Shown: positions 6,494 through 13,096, counted from the stretch's first letter. The stretch is 18,041 nucleotides of DNA from DASRTE01 sp035316885 (GCA_035316885.1 DATHII010000185.1:1-18041); one strand, 5' to 3'. Program-made: numbers and translations. The notes: generated from the sequence alone by a model not told the origin.

Positions 6494-7210
6494 ATGACGA
6501 ACATGGACCCGCAGTCTCCCCCGCCTGCCGGACCATCGGCCGCCCCGTGGCACAAGGTCATCCTCGACACGTTCCGCCTGTCGAGGCTGCGGCGGCGGGA
6601 ATATCGCGCCGCACAGCCACGCAGTGGCACCGATCCCGCGAGCGACCGACGACGACCCGGCCTCCGGATCGCCGCGCTGATCGTCACCGCTGCCGTTCTC
6701 AGCGGTGCCCTGCTCGGGACCGTCGCGCTCACCAGGCCGGACGACAGCTCGCCAGGGACAGCAGCGACCCCGACCTCCCTGCGACCGTTCGTCGACACGT
6801 CGGGCCTGCCCAGCAGGCCCACCACGGAGGCCAGCCGGGCGACACCGGAGCGCACGACGTCCCTGGCTCGTGCAGCGGCCGGAGCGGAGATCGCGGCGCG
6901 AACCGACATCGACGTGTCCCCCGCCGCCGCCGCCGTCCTGCGCGAGGGGACGGTCGACGGACGGGTCCTCATCGTGCTCGCCGCCTTGGCGACGGAGGGG
7001 TACCTGACCGCCGTCGACGTCTCACCCGCCGGCCCTGCTGTCGCACCGGACGTGGAGATGGGCGTGGCCGACGTCGACGTGGTTCTCGACTGGCTCGACC
7101 AGCAGCCACAGGTACGACCGGACCACCTCCAGGTCCGCCGCCAGTCCTCTGTTGCCTACCTACGACTCGCGTACGACACCCCCGAACCCGCCGGACTGTT
7201 CGCCTCATGA
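6494..7210 (+). CDS. Single-pass membrane protein of a sortase operon, function unknown
   Basis: This 238-aa protein has a proline-rich, basic cytoplasmic N terminus (residues 1-57), one clear membrane helix (about 58-79) and an outside part. A Ser/Thr/Pro-rich linker (about 82-122) leads to a compact C-terminal domain (about 125-230) with alternating Ala/Val/Asp segments, such as DGRVLIVLAALATEGYLTAV. I do not recognise the domain. No catalytic motif, lipobox or cell-wall sorting signal is visible, and it has no cysteine. ATG 6494 is taken as the start; ATG 6503 in the same frame is equally plausible, and neither has a strong Shine-Dalgarno. It is followed after 31 bases by the DUF4397 gene and then the sortase, so it is probably the first gene of that operon. 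An accessory or substrate role is inferred from position only. Confidence 0.75.
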   Translation: MTNMDPQSPPPAGPSAAPWHKVILDTFRLSRLRRREYRAAQPRSGTDPASDRRRPGLRIAALIVTAAVLSGALLGTVALTRPDDSSPGTAATPTSLRPFVDTSGLPSRPTTEASRATPERTTSLARAAAGAEIAARTDIDVSPAAAAVLREGTVDGRVLIVLAALATEGYLTAVDVSPAGPAVAPDVEMGVADVDVVLDWLDQQPQVRPDHLQVRRQSSVAYLRLAYDTPEPAGLFAS

Positions 7211-7241
7211 CCCATCCACCGATCACACCCCTGGAGACACC

Positions 7242-8078
7242 GTGATCCGCTCCGCCGTCCGTTCCGCATTCCTGACCGTCACCCTCCTCGCCGCATTTGC
7301 CGCCGTGACCCCTCCCGCGCAGGCCGCTCCTGCGCAGGGCTGGATACGGCTCGCCCACCTGTCCCCTGACACCCCCGAGGTCGATGTCTACCTGTCGTCC
7401 TTCGGAGACGCTGACGATCCGACCGTCCTGCGCGGGGTCGGCTACGGCATGTTCTCCCCGTACCAGCGCGTGCCCGAGGGCTCCTACACCGTCGCGATGC
7501 GCCTGGCCGGTGCACCGTCGACCGAGCCGGCCGTCCTGTCCACAACTGTGCAGGTCGGCTCCGACGCTGCAGCCACCGTCGCCGGGATGGGCCAGAACTC
7601 CGAACTCCGCCTCGTGACGCTCACCGACGACCTCGACGCCCCGGCCGCCGGGCAGAGCAAGCTCCGCGTCATCCAGGCGGCGATGACCGCGCCCGAGGTC
7701 GACACGGTCACCCTCGGTGACACAGCGCTGGCCTCGGACTTCGAGTTCACTGCCGCAACCGACTACCGCGGCGTACCGGCCGGCTCCGCCGTCGTCCGGG
7801 TCGACGCGCCCGGGTCGACGGCCGAGCAGACCGTCGAGCTCGCCGCGGGAAGCACCTACACGGTCGTCGTCCGCGACCTGGCCGGTGGGCTCGGCGTCCT
7901 GTCGATCCAGGACTTTGCCGCGACCGGGCAGACCCCGACCGGCGGCGTCGACGCCGGACTGGGTGGTTCGGTCATGGCCCCGTCGACGGCCTCGTGGACC
8001 GTGGCCGGTGTCACGGTGGTCGCAGCCTGGTTCGGCGGGTTGCTCATCATGCGCCGCCGACGTCCGCGGGGACGCTGA
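7242..8078 (+). CDS. Secreted DUF4397 domain protein with C-terminal membrane anchor
   Basis: This 278-aa exported protein has a signal peptide at residues 1-28 (basic start, hydrophobic core, AQA cleavage site). GWIRLAHLSPDTPEVDVYL (about 33-51) is the hallmark opening of the DUF4397 fold. The second half of the domain repeats the theme (KLRVIQAAMTAPEVDTVTLG, 140-159), followed by a PAGSAVVRVDAPGST strand. After a Gly-rich stretch comes a membrane helix (about 252-269) and a basic tail RRRRPRGR, the layout of a sortase-anchored protein. No canonical LPxTG is present; TPTGG (231-235) is the only related string. GTG 7242 is supported by GGAG at 7233-7236 with a five-base spacer. The stop abuts the sortase start, so the two are surely co-translated. 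It is probably the sortase substrate, with adhesion or wall function unknown. Confidence 0.87.
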   Translation: MIRSAVRSAFLTVTLLAAFAAVTPPAQAAPAQGWIRLAHLSPDTPEVDVYLSSFGDADDPTVLRGVGYGMFSPYQRVPEGSYTVAMRLAGAPSTEPAVLSTTVQVGSDAAATVAGMGQNSELRLVTLTDDLDAPAAGQSKLRVIQAAMTAPEVDTVTLGDTALASDFEFTAATDYRGVPAGSAVVRVDAPGSTAEQTVELAAGSTYTVVVRDLAGGLGVLSIQDFAATGQTPTGGVDAGLGGSVMAPSTASWTVAGVTVVAAWFGGLLIMRRRRPRGR

Positions 8079-8753
8079 GTGGCCCCTCGCGGGGGCGCCA
8101 CGACCGGGCGGCACCGTCGGCGTCCCGCCCGGCGGAGCGCCTCGTCGGCTGCCGTGGTGGCGGTGGGATGTGCGCTGTTCGTCGTACTCGCCGCCGCTGC
8201 GCTCACCGCGCCGTCCGGAGACCGCCTGGGCGATCCCGCATCGGCTGGGGACATGCGGCCAAGCGGTGTCGCGGTCCGGCCGGCCGTCGTGCCGGTCGAC
8301 GCGGCGCCGACCCGCGCCGTGCCCGTGCGCATCGCCATCGACGTCATCGGGGTCTCGGCCGCTGTGGGTGCCGTCGGCCTGGACCCCGATGGCACCCTCG
8401 CGCTGCCGGGCGACCCCTCGGCCGTCGGATGGTATTCCGGCAGCAGCGTGCCGGGCGACCGCGGCCCAGCGGTCATGGTGGGCCACGTGGACTCCGTCAA
8501 CGGGCCGGCGGTCTTCATCGGCCTCGACAACCTCCGGCTGGGCGACGTGATCGATGTCGAGGGTGGTGACGGGACCATCGTGTCGTTTGCGGTCTCCTCG
8601 GTGACAAGGCATCCCAAGGACGCGTTTCCCACCGAGGCCGTCTACGGCCCGACGCCGGACGCTGAGTTGCGCCTGCTCACCTGCGGTGGCCCGTTCGACC
8701 GGGACAGCGGCTACGCGGACAACGTCGTCGTCGCCGCAACTGCCATCGACTGA
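8079..8753 (+). CDS. Class F sortase
   Basis: This 224-aa membrane-bound cysteine transpeptidase links surface proteins to peptidoglycan or to each other. A basic N terminus and one membrane helix (about residues 23-43) act as the anchor. The extracytoplasmic domain shows the sortase catalytic triad: H136 in VMVGHVDS, C202 in LRLLTCGG and R208 in FDRDSGYADN. VRIAIDVIGVSAAVGAVGLDP-like sequence (about 83-103) and ALPGDPSAVGWYSGSSVPGDRGPAV-like sequence (about 108-131) are typical of class F. GTG 8079 directly follows the TGA of the DUF4397 gene, giving a zero-base junction that implies coupled translation and a shared pathway. Pairing with a non-LPxTG partner raises the question of what motif it recognises. 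Class assignment is confident, substrate is inferred from adjacency. Confidence 0.93.
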   Translation: MAPRGGATTGRHRRRPARRSASSAAVVAVGCALFVVLAAAALTAPSGDRLGDPASAGDMRPSGVAVRPAVVPVDAAPTRAVPVRIAIDVIGVSAAVGAVGLDPDGTLALPGDPSAVGWYSGSSVPGDRGPAVMVGHVDSVNGPAVFIGLDNLRLGDVIDVEGGDGTIVSFAVSSVTRHPKDAFPTEAVYGPTPDAELRLLTCGGPFDRDSGYADNVVVAATAID

Positions 8754-8804
8754 CGCCGCTGTGCAGCACGACTTCGCTCGTGAGGTGAACAGCGCTGCGC
8801 GGCG

Positions 8805-8810
8805 TAGGCT
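8805..8810 (+). promoter_or_regulatory. -10 element of a predicted leaderless promoter (DUF2277 gene)
   Basis: TAGGCT lies seven bases before ATG 8818, placing the transcription start on the start codon. No Shine-Dalgarno is seen. It also indicates that this gene has its own promoter after the 64-base gap following the sortase gene. Confidence 0.4.
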
Positions 8811-8817
8811 CGATGGC

Positions 8818-9042
8818 ATGTGCCGCAGCATCAAGACACTCCGAGAGCCCTATACCGAGCATGTGGGCGACGACGACGTCCGCGCAGCCGCGCTGCAGTA
8901 TGTCCGCAAGATCAGCGGATTCCACGCGCCGGCTGCCCACAACGCCGACGCGTTCGGTCGCGCAGTCGACTCCGTCGCGGCCGCCACCCAAGCGCTGCTC
9001 GACCAACTCGAGGTGAGAGGCGCGGCCCACCACCACGCGTGA
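8818..9042 (+). CDS. DUF2277 domain-containing protein
   Basis: This 74-aa protein matches the small DUF2277 family almost end to end. It opens MCRSIKTLREPYTEHVGDDD, continues with AAALQYVRKISGF, APAAHNADAFGRAVDSVAAA, and closes with a leucine-rich helix. The family is widespread in actinobacteria and has no known function. The protein is helical, soluble and single-domain. The cysteine at position 2 is typical of the family. ATG 8818 is fixed both by homology and by the -10 element seven bases upstream. The longer open frame upstream runs into the sortase gene in another frame and is not coding. It converges with the hydrolase gene that ends at 9084. Confidence 0.92.
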   Translation: MCRSIKTLREPYTEHVGDDDVRAAALQYVRKISGFHAPAAHNADAFGRAVDSVAAATQALLDQLEVRGAAHHHA

Positions 9043-9083
9043 TAACGCATCCACCTCCGCATCGCGCGCGCCACGTCCCCGAA

Positions 9084-9863
9084 TCACGCATCCACCGTGG
9101 TCAGAACCACGTCGACGACCACCGGCCGGTGATCTGACGCGTAGGTGGGCGGCACGTGTGCCGAGTGGACGGCGACACCATCGGAGACCAGCACGTAGTC
9201 GATGCGCACGTGGGGGCTCACCGCATCGAAGGTGAACCCGTTCCCGGTTCCGGCCAGAATCCACGCGTCGTCCAGGACCTTGGTGATGGTGGCGACCTCC
9301 GGCGACGAGGGGGCGGCGTTCAGATCGCCGAGGAGGACGACAGGTCGGGGGCCGACCATCACCGCGTCGCGGATGGTCGCTGCCTGCTCTAGCCGCTCGA
9401 CCTGGGAGGCGTACTCGAGATGGGTGTTGAGCACCTGTAGGACGTGCCCGTCGACGTCGATGCTGACGTCGAGCAAGCCCCGCTGCTCGCCGCCCAGCGG
9501 ATGGACCAGCAGCGCGTGGATGCTGTGCCGGACCGGGAACGCGGAGAGCGTAGCCAGGCCGTACTGCCGGCGCGGGGCACCCGGGACCTGTGGATCGATG
9601 TCGACGTTGGTGCCGTACTCGGCGTGCATTCGCAACCGTCCGGCGAGCCACCCGGCCTGATCGCGGAAGCCGCTGCGAGCCCCCCAGCTCCGGTCGACCT
9701 CCTGCAGGCATGCGACCTGGGCACCGGACTGCTCGATGACCGAGGCGACACGCTCGAGGTCGGGGACGCCGTCGGCTCCCACGCCGTGGTGGATGTTGAA
9801 CGTCGCGAGCCGGAGCTCTTGCGCCACAGCCGCCTCCCGTCGGCGGGCTGCCGCCTTCGCCAT
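9084..9863 (-). CDS. Endonuclease/exonuclease/phosphatase (EEP) family hydrolase
   Basis: This 259-aa metal-dependent phosphodiesterase or phosphatase of the DNase I-like superfamily (PF03372) shows all expected motifs. These are LATFNIHHG (N23), LQEVDRSW (E55), LNTHLEYASQ (H148), LLGDLNAAPSS (D180, N182), RIDYVLVSD (D222) and YASDHRPVVVDV (D244, H245). A single divalent-metal active site that cuts phosphodiester or phosphomonoester bonds is expected. The substrate may be nucleic acid, an inositol phosphate or a sphingolipid and cannot be chosen from sequence. No clear signal peptide is present, because the first 15 residues are charged and alanine-rich, so it is probably cytosolic. The start ATG at 9863 is plausible. 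A TAGGTT -10 candidate (complement of 9885-9890) lies about 20 bases further upstream. Confidence 0.93.
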   Translation of the reverse strand: MAKAAARRREAAVAQELRLATFNIHHGVGADGVPDLERVASVIEQSGAQVACLQEVDRSWGARSGFRDQAGWLAGRLRMHAEYGTNVDIDPQVPGAPRRQYGLATLSAFPVRHSIHALLVHPLGGEQRGLLDVSIDVDGHVLQVLNTHLEYASQVERLEQAATIRDAVMVGPRPVVLLGDLNAAPSSPEVATITKVLDDAWILAGTGNGFTFDAVSPHVRIDYVLVSDGVAVHSAHVPPTYASDHRPVVVDVVLTTVDA

Positions 9864-9935
9864 CCGTTCGGGTTCGTGGACAACCTATGGGCCGTCTCCT
9901 CCAGGGCGCCGACGACTCACGGAACGAGCCCGTCG

Positions 9936-9941
9936 TATGGT
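9936..9941 (+). promoter_or_regulatory. -10 element of a predicted leaderless promoter (small membrane protein)
   Basis: TATGGT lies seven bases before ATG 9949. It overlaps the alternative in-frame ATG 9937, which argues that 9949 is the true start. It sits in the 85-base divergent region shared with the EEP hydrolase gene. Confidence 0.4.
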
Positions 9942-9948
9942 CGCCCTC

Positions 9949-10368
9949 ATGGCGAGGACGACCGGCGCACCACCGGAACAAGTCGGGACGTGGAGGCGGA
10001 TGCCGTGGTCCGTCTTCGCCGCCCTTGCGCTGCTGTGGGTCGTCGCCAGCGTGGTCCTCTTGCTGTGGGCCGCCGAACCGACCCTTACCTTCCTCGGGGA
10101 CATCGCCACTGTCGAGGAGCGGGCGCTGCACGAGTCACGACTGGCGTTGGCGTTCGCCGGGTCGACGTTGCTGGCGGTCGCCGGCCTGGCCCTGGGAATC
10201 CGCGGCCGGCGACCGGGGTGGGGCGTCGTCTTCGGGACGATCCTGCTCGCCATCGGCGCCGCCTGGGTCGCCGTGTACGAACCGGTGGGGTCTCCACCGC
10301 CGGCCGACGACGGTCCCAGGCCGTGCGTCGAGCACAGCGGCGCAGACAATCGCTGTCCCGGCGGCTGA
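9949..10368 (+). CDS. Small membrane protein with three helices, function unknown
   Basis: This 139-aa protein has three hydrophobic segments (about residues 20-41, 65-84 and 91-110) and a Pro/Asp-rich hydrophilic tail (about 115-139) containing two cysteines nine residues apart, which could form a disulfide if the tail is outside. A loop between helices 1 and 2 carries several acidic residues (GDIATVEERALHESR). I do not recognise a family. ATG 9949 is preferred because a TATGGT -10 element lies seven bases upstream. ATG 9937, four codons earlier, is the alternative. It is divergent from the EEP hydrolase and converges with the Ddn-like gene, so it is probably transcribed alone. Confidence 0.7.
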   Translation: MARTTGAPPEQVGTWRRMPWSVFAALALLWVVASVVLLLWAAEPTLTFLGDIATVEERALHESRLALAFAGSTLLAVAGLALGIRGRRPGWGVVFGTILLAIGAAWVAVYEPVGSPPPADDGPRPCVEHSGADNRCPGG

Positions 10369-10437
10369 CGCTGCGCGGCCGTCATCGGCGAGAGGAGTGA
10401 CGGAACTGCGTCGCTTCCTCGCCGGCCCTGCACATGC

Positions 10438-10902
10438 CTAGCCGTCGGCTGCATCCAAGATCACGACCGGGATCTCGCGGGTCGCCTTCTTCTGGTAGCC
10501 GTCGTACTGAGGGAAGATCCCGGCCATCAGTGCCCACAGCCGCTGCCTCTCCTCTCCCGTCGCGGTCCGGGCACGGGCGTTGAACGACTCGGTGCCTACC
10601 TGCACGAGCACCCGTGGCTCGTCGACCAGATTGAGATACCACGCTGGGTGGTTGGGCCGGCCACCGTTCGAGCCCACCACGACATATCGGTCGCCGTCCC
10701 GACCGCAAATCAGTGCGGTGCGTCGCAACTTTCCGGTCCTGCGGCCGCGGGTGATGATCAGCAGCGTGTCGACGCCGTTCCACCGACGGCCCCTCGTACC
10801 GCCACTGTCGACGTAGCGGCGGACGTGCGCCGCCACCCATCGGGTCGGGCTGTCGTGAACCTGCTCCGTGTCCGCCGGCGCGTCGTCGCCCGAGATCGCC
10901 AC
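10438..10902 (-). CDS. Deazaflavin (F420)-dependent nitroreductase family oxidoreductase, Ddn-like
   Basis: This 154-aa protein belongs to the split-barrel F420-binding family (PF04075) that includes mycobacterial Ddn. Members reduce quinones or nitro compounds with reduced F420. Characteristic parts are DTLLIITRGRRTGKLRRTAL (about residues 45-64), where basic residues contact the F420 phosphate, VGSNGGRPNHPAWYLNL (76-92), the strand RVLVQVGTESF, and a closing YQKKATREIPVVIL (136-149). The N-terminal 25 residues are polar and probably form the flexible part seen in relatives. GTG at 10902 is chosen because TAGGTT lies six bases upstream and homology agrees. It diverges from the gene at 10966 across 63 bases. 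The natural substrate is unknown. Its presence implies that the host makes coenzyme F420. Confidence 0.93.
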   Translation of the reverse strand: MAISGDDAPADTEQVHDSPTRWVAAHVRRYVDSGGTRGRRWNGVDTLLIITRGRRTGKLRRTALICGRDGDRYVVVGSNGGRPNHPAWYLNLVDEPRVLVQVGTESFNARARTATGEERQRLWALMAGIFPQYDGYQKKATREIPVVILDAADG

Positions 10903-10908
10903 GAACCG

Positions 10909-10914
10909 AACCTA
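10909..10914 (-). promoter_or_regulatory. -10 element of a predicted leaderless promoter (Ddn-like gene)
   Basis: On the minus strand TAGGTT lies six bases before GTG 10902. With the matching element at 10954-10959 it forms a back-to-back pair, so the two -35 regions would occupy nearly the same bases (about 10931-10937). Confidence 0.4.
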
Positions 10915-10953
10915 CTGCGGCCCCAGGGGCCGAAGTGTGTCGGTGCCCGTACG

Positions 10954-10959
10954 TACGGT
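10954..10959 (+). promoter_or_regulatory. -10 element of a predicted leaderless promoter (unknown gene at 10966)
   Basis: TACGGT lies six bases before ATG 10966. The hexamer is identical to that before the lipoprotein gene at 4560, with the same spacing. No Shine-Dalgarno is visible. Confidence 0.4.
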
Positions 10960-10965
10960 CGCGAC

Positions 10966-11463
10966 ATGACCGCCGTCAGCATTGCAGAGCTCGGCAACGT
11001 GCCTGCCGAGTACCGCCACCACCCCAAGACGATCACGCCGGGCGACGGCCTCGTCCTACCGGCGGCGCACCTCAAGTGGTACGAAGTCCGCCGCGAGGGG
11101 GCCACCGTCTCCGACACGGTCCGCGACGAAGCGCAGGCTTTCCTCCGAGCCGAGGTCGAAACGGGCCGGCTGGAGATCTCGGGTGAGCTGGGATTCGCGA
11201 TCCTTCACCTGTGCGGCGAGTCGTTCTACTTCCTCATCGTCTGCACGTGGCGCAACGTCAACGAGATGTGGGAGTCCCTCTACACCAACGACGGCAGCGG
11301 CTTCGAACCGGTGGTGCAAGGCTCCCACCTGGAGGTCATCTGCGTATGGGAGCTCGGGGTTGTCATGCACGAGCAGAAGGCGTGGACCCGCTACCTCTAC
11401 TCGGCGAGGGATGAGCCGGCGAAGCTCTCCTACCTGGCCGACCGCCTCACCGGTTCGGCATAG
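10966..11463 (+). CDS. Uncharacterised protein, probably soluble
   Basis: This 165-aa protein has no signal peptide or membrane helix. It shows a mixed alpha/beta pattern: an acidic helix around residues 48-66 (VSDTVRDEAQAFLRAEVETG), then strands rich in aromatic residues (LHLCGESFYFLIVCTWRNVNEMWESLY, about 81-106), and HLEVICVWELGVVMHEQKAW (121-140) near the end. The aromatic content (many Trp and Tyr in the second half) and two near-adjacent cysteines (C83, C93) are notable. I do not recognise a named family, but the regular composition and third-position GC bias show it is a real gene. ATG 10966 is supported by the -10 element six bases upstream. It is divergent from the Ddn-like gene and precedes the zinc-type operon, with a candidate terminator hairpin between. 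Confidence 0.8.
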   Translation: MTAVSIAELGNVPAEYRHHPKTITPGDGLVLPAAHLKWYEVRREGATVSDTVRDEAQAFLRAEVETGRLEISGELGFAILHLCGESFYFLIVCTWRNVNEMWESLYTNDGSGFEPVVQGSHLEVICVWELGVVMHEQKAWTRYLYSARDEPAKLSYLADRLTGSA

Positions 11464-11507
11464 CAGCGCGCAGATCCAGCTACGGGCGCCGCGCAATTGG
11501 GAGCCCT

Positions 11508-11534
11508 CTTCACACGGCAAGCCGTCGCGTGAAG
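11508..11534 (+). terminator. Candidate hairpin after the 10966 gene
   Basis: CTTCAC (11508-11513) pairs with GTGAAG (11529-11534), and an inner CGGC/GCCG stem (11515-11518 with 11521-11524) adds four pairs around a two-base loop, with an unpaired bulge between. It lies 45 bases past the stop codon and 109 bases before the promoter of the next operon. No T-run follows, so termination is only inferred. Confidence 0.25.
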
Positions 11535-11642
11535 GCCTACGGATGCCGTCCCGCCGACGCTGCGGTCTGTGAGGTGCGCTGCGGTCGATGACCTATGGGC
11601 CGCGGATCTGGTGCGCGCGCCCGAGGGCCCTCTAATGCCGAC

Positions 11643-11671
11643 TTGACGAGGGCCGTTCACCCGGATCATCA
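11643..11671 (+). promoter_or_regulatory. Promoter of the ArsR-CDF operon
   Basis: TTGACG (11643-11648) is a good -35 box. Seventeen bases on, TCATCA (11666-11671) can serve as -10; CATCAT one base later is equivalent. The start of transcription would be near 11678, inside the operator palindrome, which is ideal for repression. Confidence 0.45.
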
Positions 11672-11673
11672 TC

Positions 11674-11687
11674 TGAGCATCTGCTCA
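11674..11687. promoter_or_regulatory. Operator palindrome of the ArsR/SmtB (CzrA-like) repressor
   Basis: TGAGCA (11674-11679) and TGCTCA (11682-11687) form a perfect 6-2-6 inverted repeat. The arrangement matches the TGAACA-N2-TGTTCA-like core of ArsR/SmtB operators, and A/T-rich flanks (ATC before, TATG after) extend the resemblance. It sits 17 bases upstream of the repressor's own start codon and covers the predicted transcription start. Autorepression relieved by metal is inferred. Confidence 0.6.
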
Positions 11688-11704
11688 TATGTTGAGAGGT
11701 GTTG

Positions 11705-12079
11705 GTGAAGGTCCCGACCTTGCGCGTCGACGCGCCGTACGTCCAGCCGGAACGGGTCGATCTCGCCCGCGAGCGCGCCCTCGCTACGGACGAGCTCACG
11801 TCACTCGCGCAGCTGTTCCGGCTGCTCGGCGACCCGACCAGGGTCCGGCTGCTCTATGCATTGCTCGAGGTTGGGGAGATGTGCGTGTCGGATCTCGCCG
11901 CGGCCGTCGATGCCCAGGAGTCGACCGTGTCCCAGGCCTTGCGTCTGCTCCGTGCGTCGGGTGCCGTCGTCGGGCGGCGCGACGGGCGGATGGTGTTCTA
12001 CCGCCTCGCCGACGCGCACGTGCGGATGCTCCTCGATCTGTCCCGTGAGCACACCCGGCACGAGGAACCGCCGCGATGA
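11705..12079 (+). CDS. ArsR/SmtB-family metal-sensing repressor, CzrA-like
   Basis: This 124-aa winged-helix repressor should dissociate from DNA on metal binding. The fold is clear: LFRLLGDPTRVRLLYALLE (about 38-56), recognition helix QESTVSQALRLLRASG (71-86), and the wing VVGRRDGRMVFYRL. The last helix holds D103, H105, H116 and H119 with the exact D-x-H...H-x-x-H spacing of the CzrA alpha-5 Zn(II)/Co(II) site. The alpha-3 ELCVCD cysteine site of ArsR/CadC types is incomplete (EMCVSDL). So zinc or cobalt is the likely signal. Three in-frame starts lie close together (GTG 11699, TTG 11702, GTG 11705). GTG 11705 is chosen because GAGAGG (11694-11699) is five bases upstream. It overlaps the CDF gene by ATGA, so sensor and exporter are co-translated. 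Confidence 0.93.
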   Translation: MKVPTLRVDAPYVQPERVDLARERALATDELTSLAQLFRLLGDPTRVRLLYALLEVGEMCVSDLAAAVDAQESTVSQALRLLRASGAVVGRRDGRMVFYRLADAHVRMLLDLSREHTRHEEPPR

Positions 12080-12975
12080 GCGTCGACCACGGCCACGGTC
12101 ACCCGGGAGCGCGGCATCGCTGGCGGCTGGCGGTCTCATTCGCCCTCGTCGCCGTCTTCTTCGTCGTCGAACTCATCACGGCGCTGGCGTCCGGCTCGCT
12201 GGCGCTGCTCTCGGACGCCGGCCATATCGCCGCCGACGTCGTGGCACTCGGAGCCGCACTGGTCGCCACCAGGATCGCCACCCGTCCGGACCGGACCGGC
12301 CGCCGCACCTACGGCTCGTACCGGGCCGAGGTCTTCGCGTCGGGTCTAGCCGTGCTGCTCATGCTCGGAGTTGCGGTATACGTCGTGACCGAGGCGGTTC
12401 GCCGGTTCGGGTCCGAGCCCGACATCACAGCCTGGCCGCTTCTCGTCGTCGGTGCGCTCGGCCTCGTGGTCAACCTGACAGCGTTGCTACTGCTGCGAGG
12501 CGGCGCGGCCGAGAGCCTCAACGTCAGGGGTGCCTACCTCGAGGTCCTCGCCGACACCGCCGGTTCCGTCGGAGTTCTGGTGGCGGCCGGGCTGGTGGCC
12601 GCCAGCGGGGACGCGATCTGGGACACAGTGATCGCGCTCATCATCGGTGCGTTCGTCGTGGTCCGTGCCGTGGCGCTGGGCCGGCAGGTCTTCGCGGTTC
12701 TCGCCCAGCACGTCCCGGCCAGCATGCGGGCAGAGGACGTCGCCGCCGCTCTCGTTGCCACCGAAGGCGTGGACGACGTCCATGACCTGCACCTCTGGAC
12801 GCTGACATCGGGCATGAACGTAGCGACCGCGCACCTGGTCACCGTCGATGGCGCCGACGCCCACGACGTCCTCGACCGCGCCCGCGATGTGTTGCGTGAC
12901 AAGCACGGGGTCGCCCACGCCACCCTCCAGGTCGAGCCCAGGTCCCATACCGGCTGCGACGAGGTCGGCTGGTAG
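12076..12975 (+). CDS. CDF-family metal cation efflux transporter (CzcD/ZitB-like)
   Basis: This 299-aa cation diffusion facilitator exports Zn(II) or similar divalent metals by proton antiport across the cytoplasmic membrane. Six membrane helices are predicted between residues 17 and 210, followed by a cytoplasmic domain. A short His-rich start (HGHGH, 5-9) is typical. The transport site is built from D47, H50 and D54 (SDAGHIAAD) in helix 2 and from E156 and D160 (YLEVLADTAGSVGV) in helix 5, where zinc-type CDFs usually have His-xxx-Asp. The C-terminal domain carries VHDLHLWTLTSG (235-246), a CDF hallmark. The ATG overlaps the repressor stop by four bases. Pairing with a CzrA-like sensor mirrors the czrA-czrB arrangement of staphylococci. 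The Glu substitution may alter metal preference, so the ion is inferred. Confidence 0.94.
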   Translation: MSVDHGHGHPGARHRWRLAVSFALVAVFFVVELITALASGSLALLSDAGHIAADVVALGAALVATRIATRPDRTGRRTYGSYRAEVFASGLAVLLMLGVAVYVVTEAVRRFGSEPDITAWPLLVVGALGLVVNLTALLLLRGGAAESLNVRGAYLEVLADTAGSVGVLVAAGLVAASGDAIWDTVIALIIGAFVVVRAVALGRQVFAVLAQHVPASMRAEDVAAALVATEGVDDVHDLHLWTLTSGMNVATAHLVTVDGADAHDVLDRARDVLRDKHGVAHATLQVEPRSHTGCDEVGW

Positions 12976-13096
12976 CGGGGCGCATCGCCGGCGAACATGG
13001 TCGCGCCGACGGCGGGGCCGGCACGTGTGACGGCCAAGACACCGGTCACCGTATCCGAGGCGAGACGCTGCCCCTGCCCGTGCCGAAGCGGCGCGT

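Noticed and set aside
6248..6553. N-terminal extension of the MerB-like protein to an upstream start at 6553
   Set aside because: The additional 102 residues are Arg/Gly/Ser-rich, unlike the family, and would place the CRP-type palindrome inside a gene; ATG 6247 with its -10 element is better.
6969..8834. A 621-codon open frame on the minus strand across the sortase operon
   Set aside because: It lies antisense to three well-supported genes, has the low-complexity Arg/Gly/His-rich composition of a GC-rich shadow frame, and shows no recognisable motif.
9045..9096. An 11-base direct repeat ACGCATCCACC at 9045-9055 and 9086-9096
   Set aside because: Only two copies, the second inside the coding end of the EEP gene; too short to call an attachment site or target duplication.
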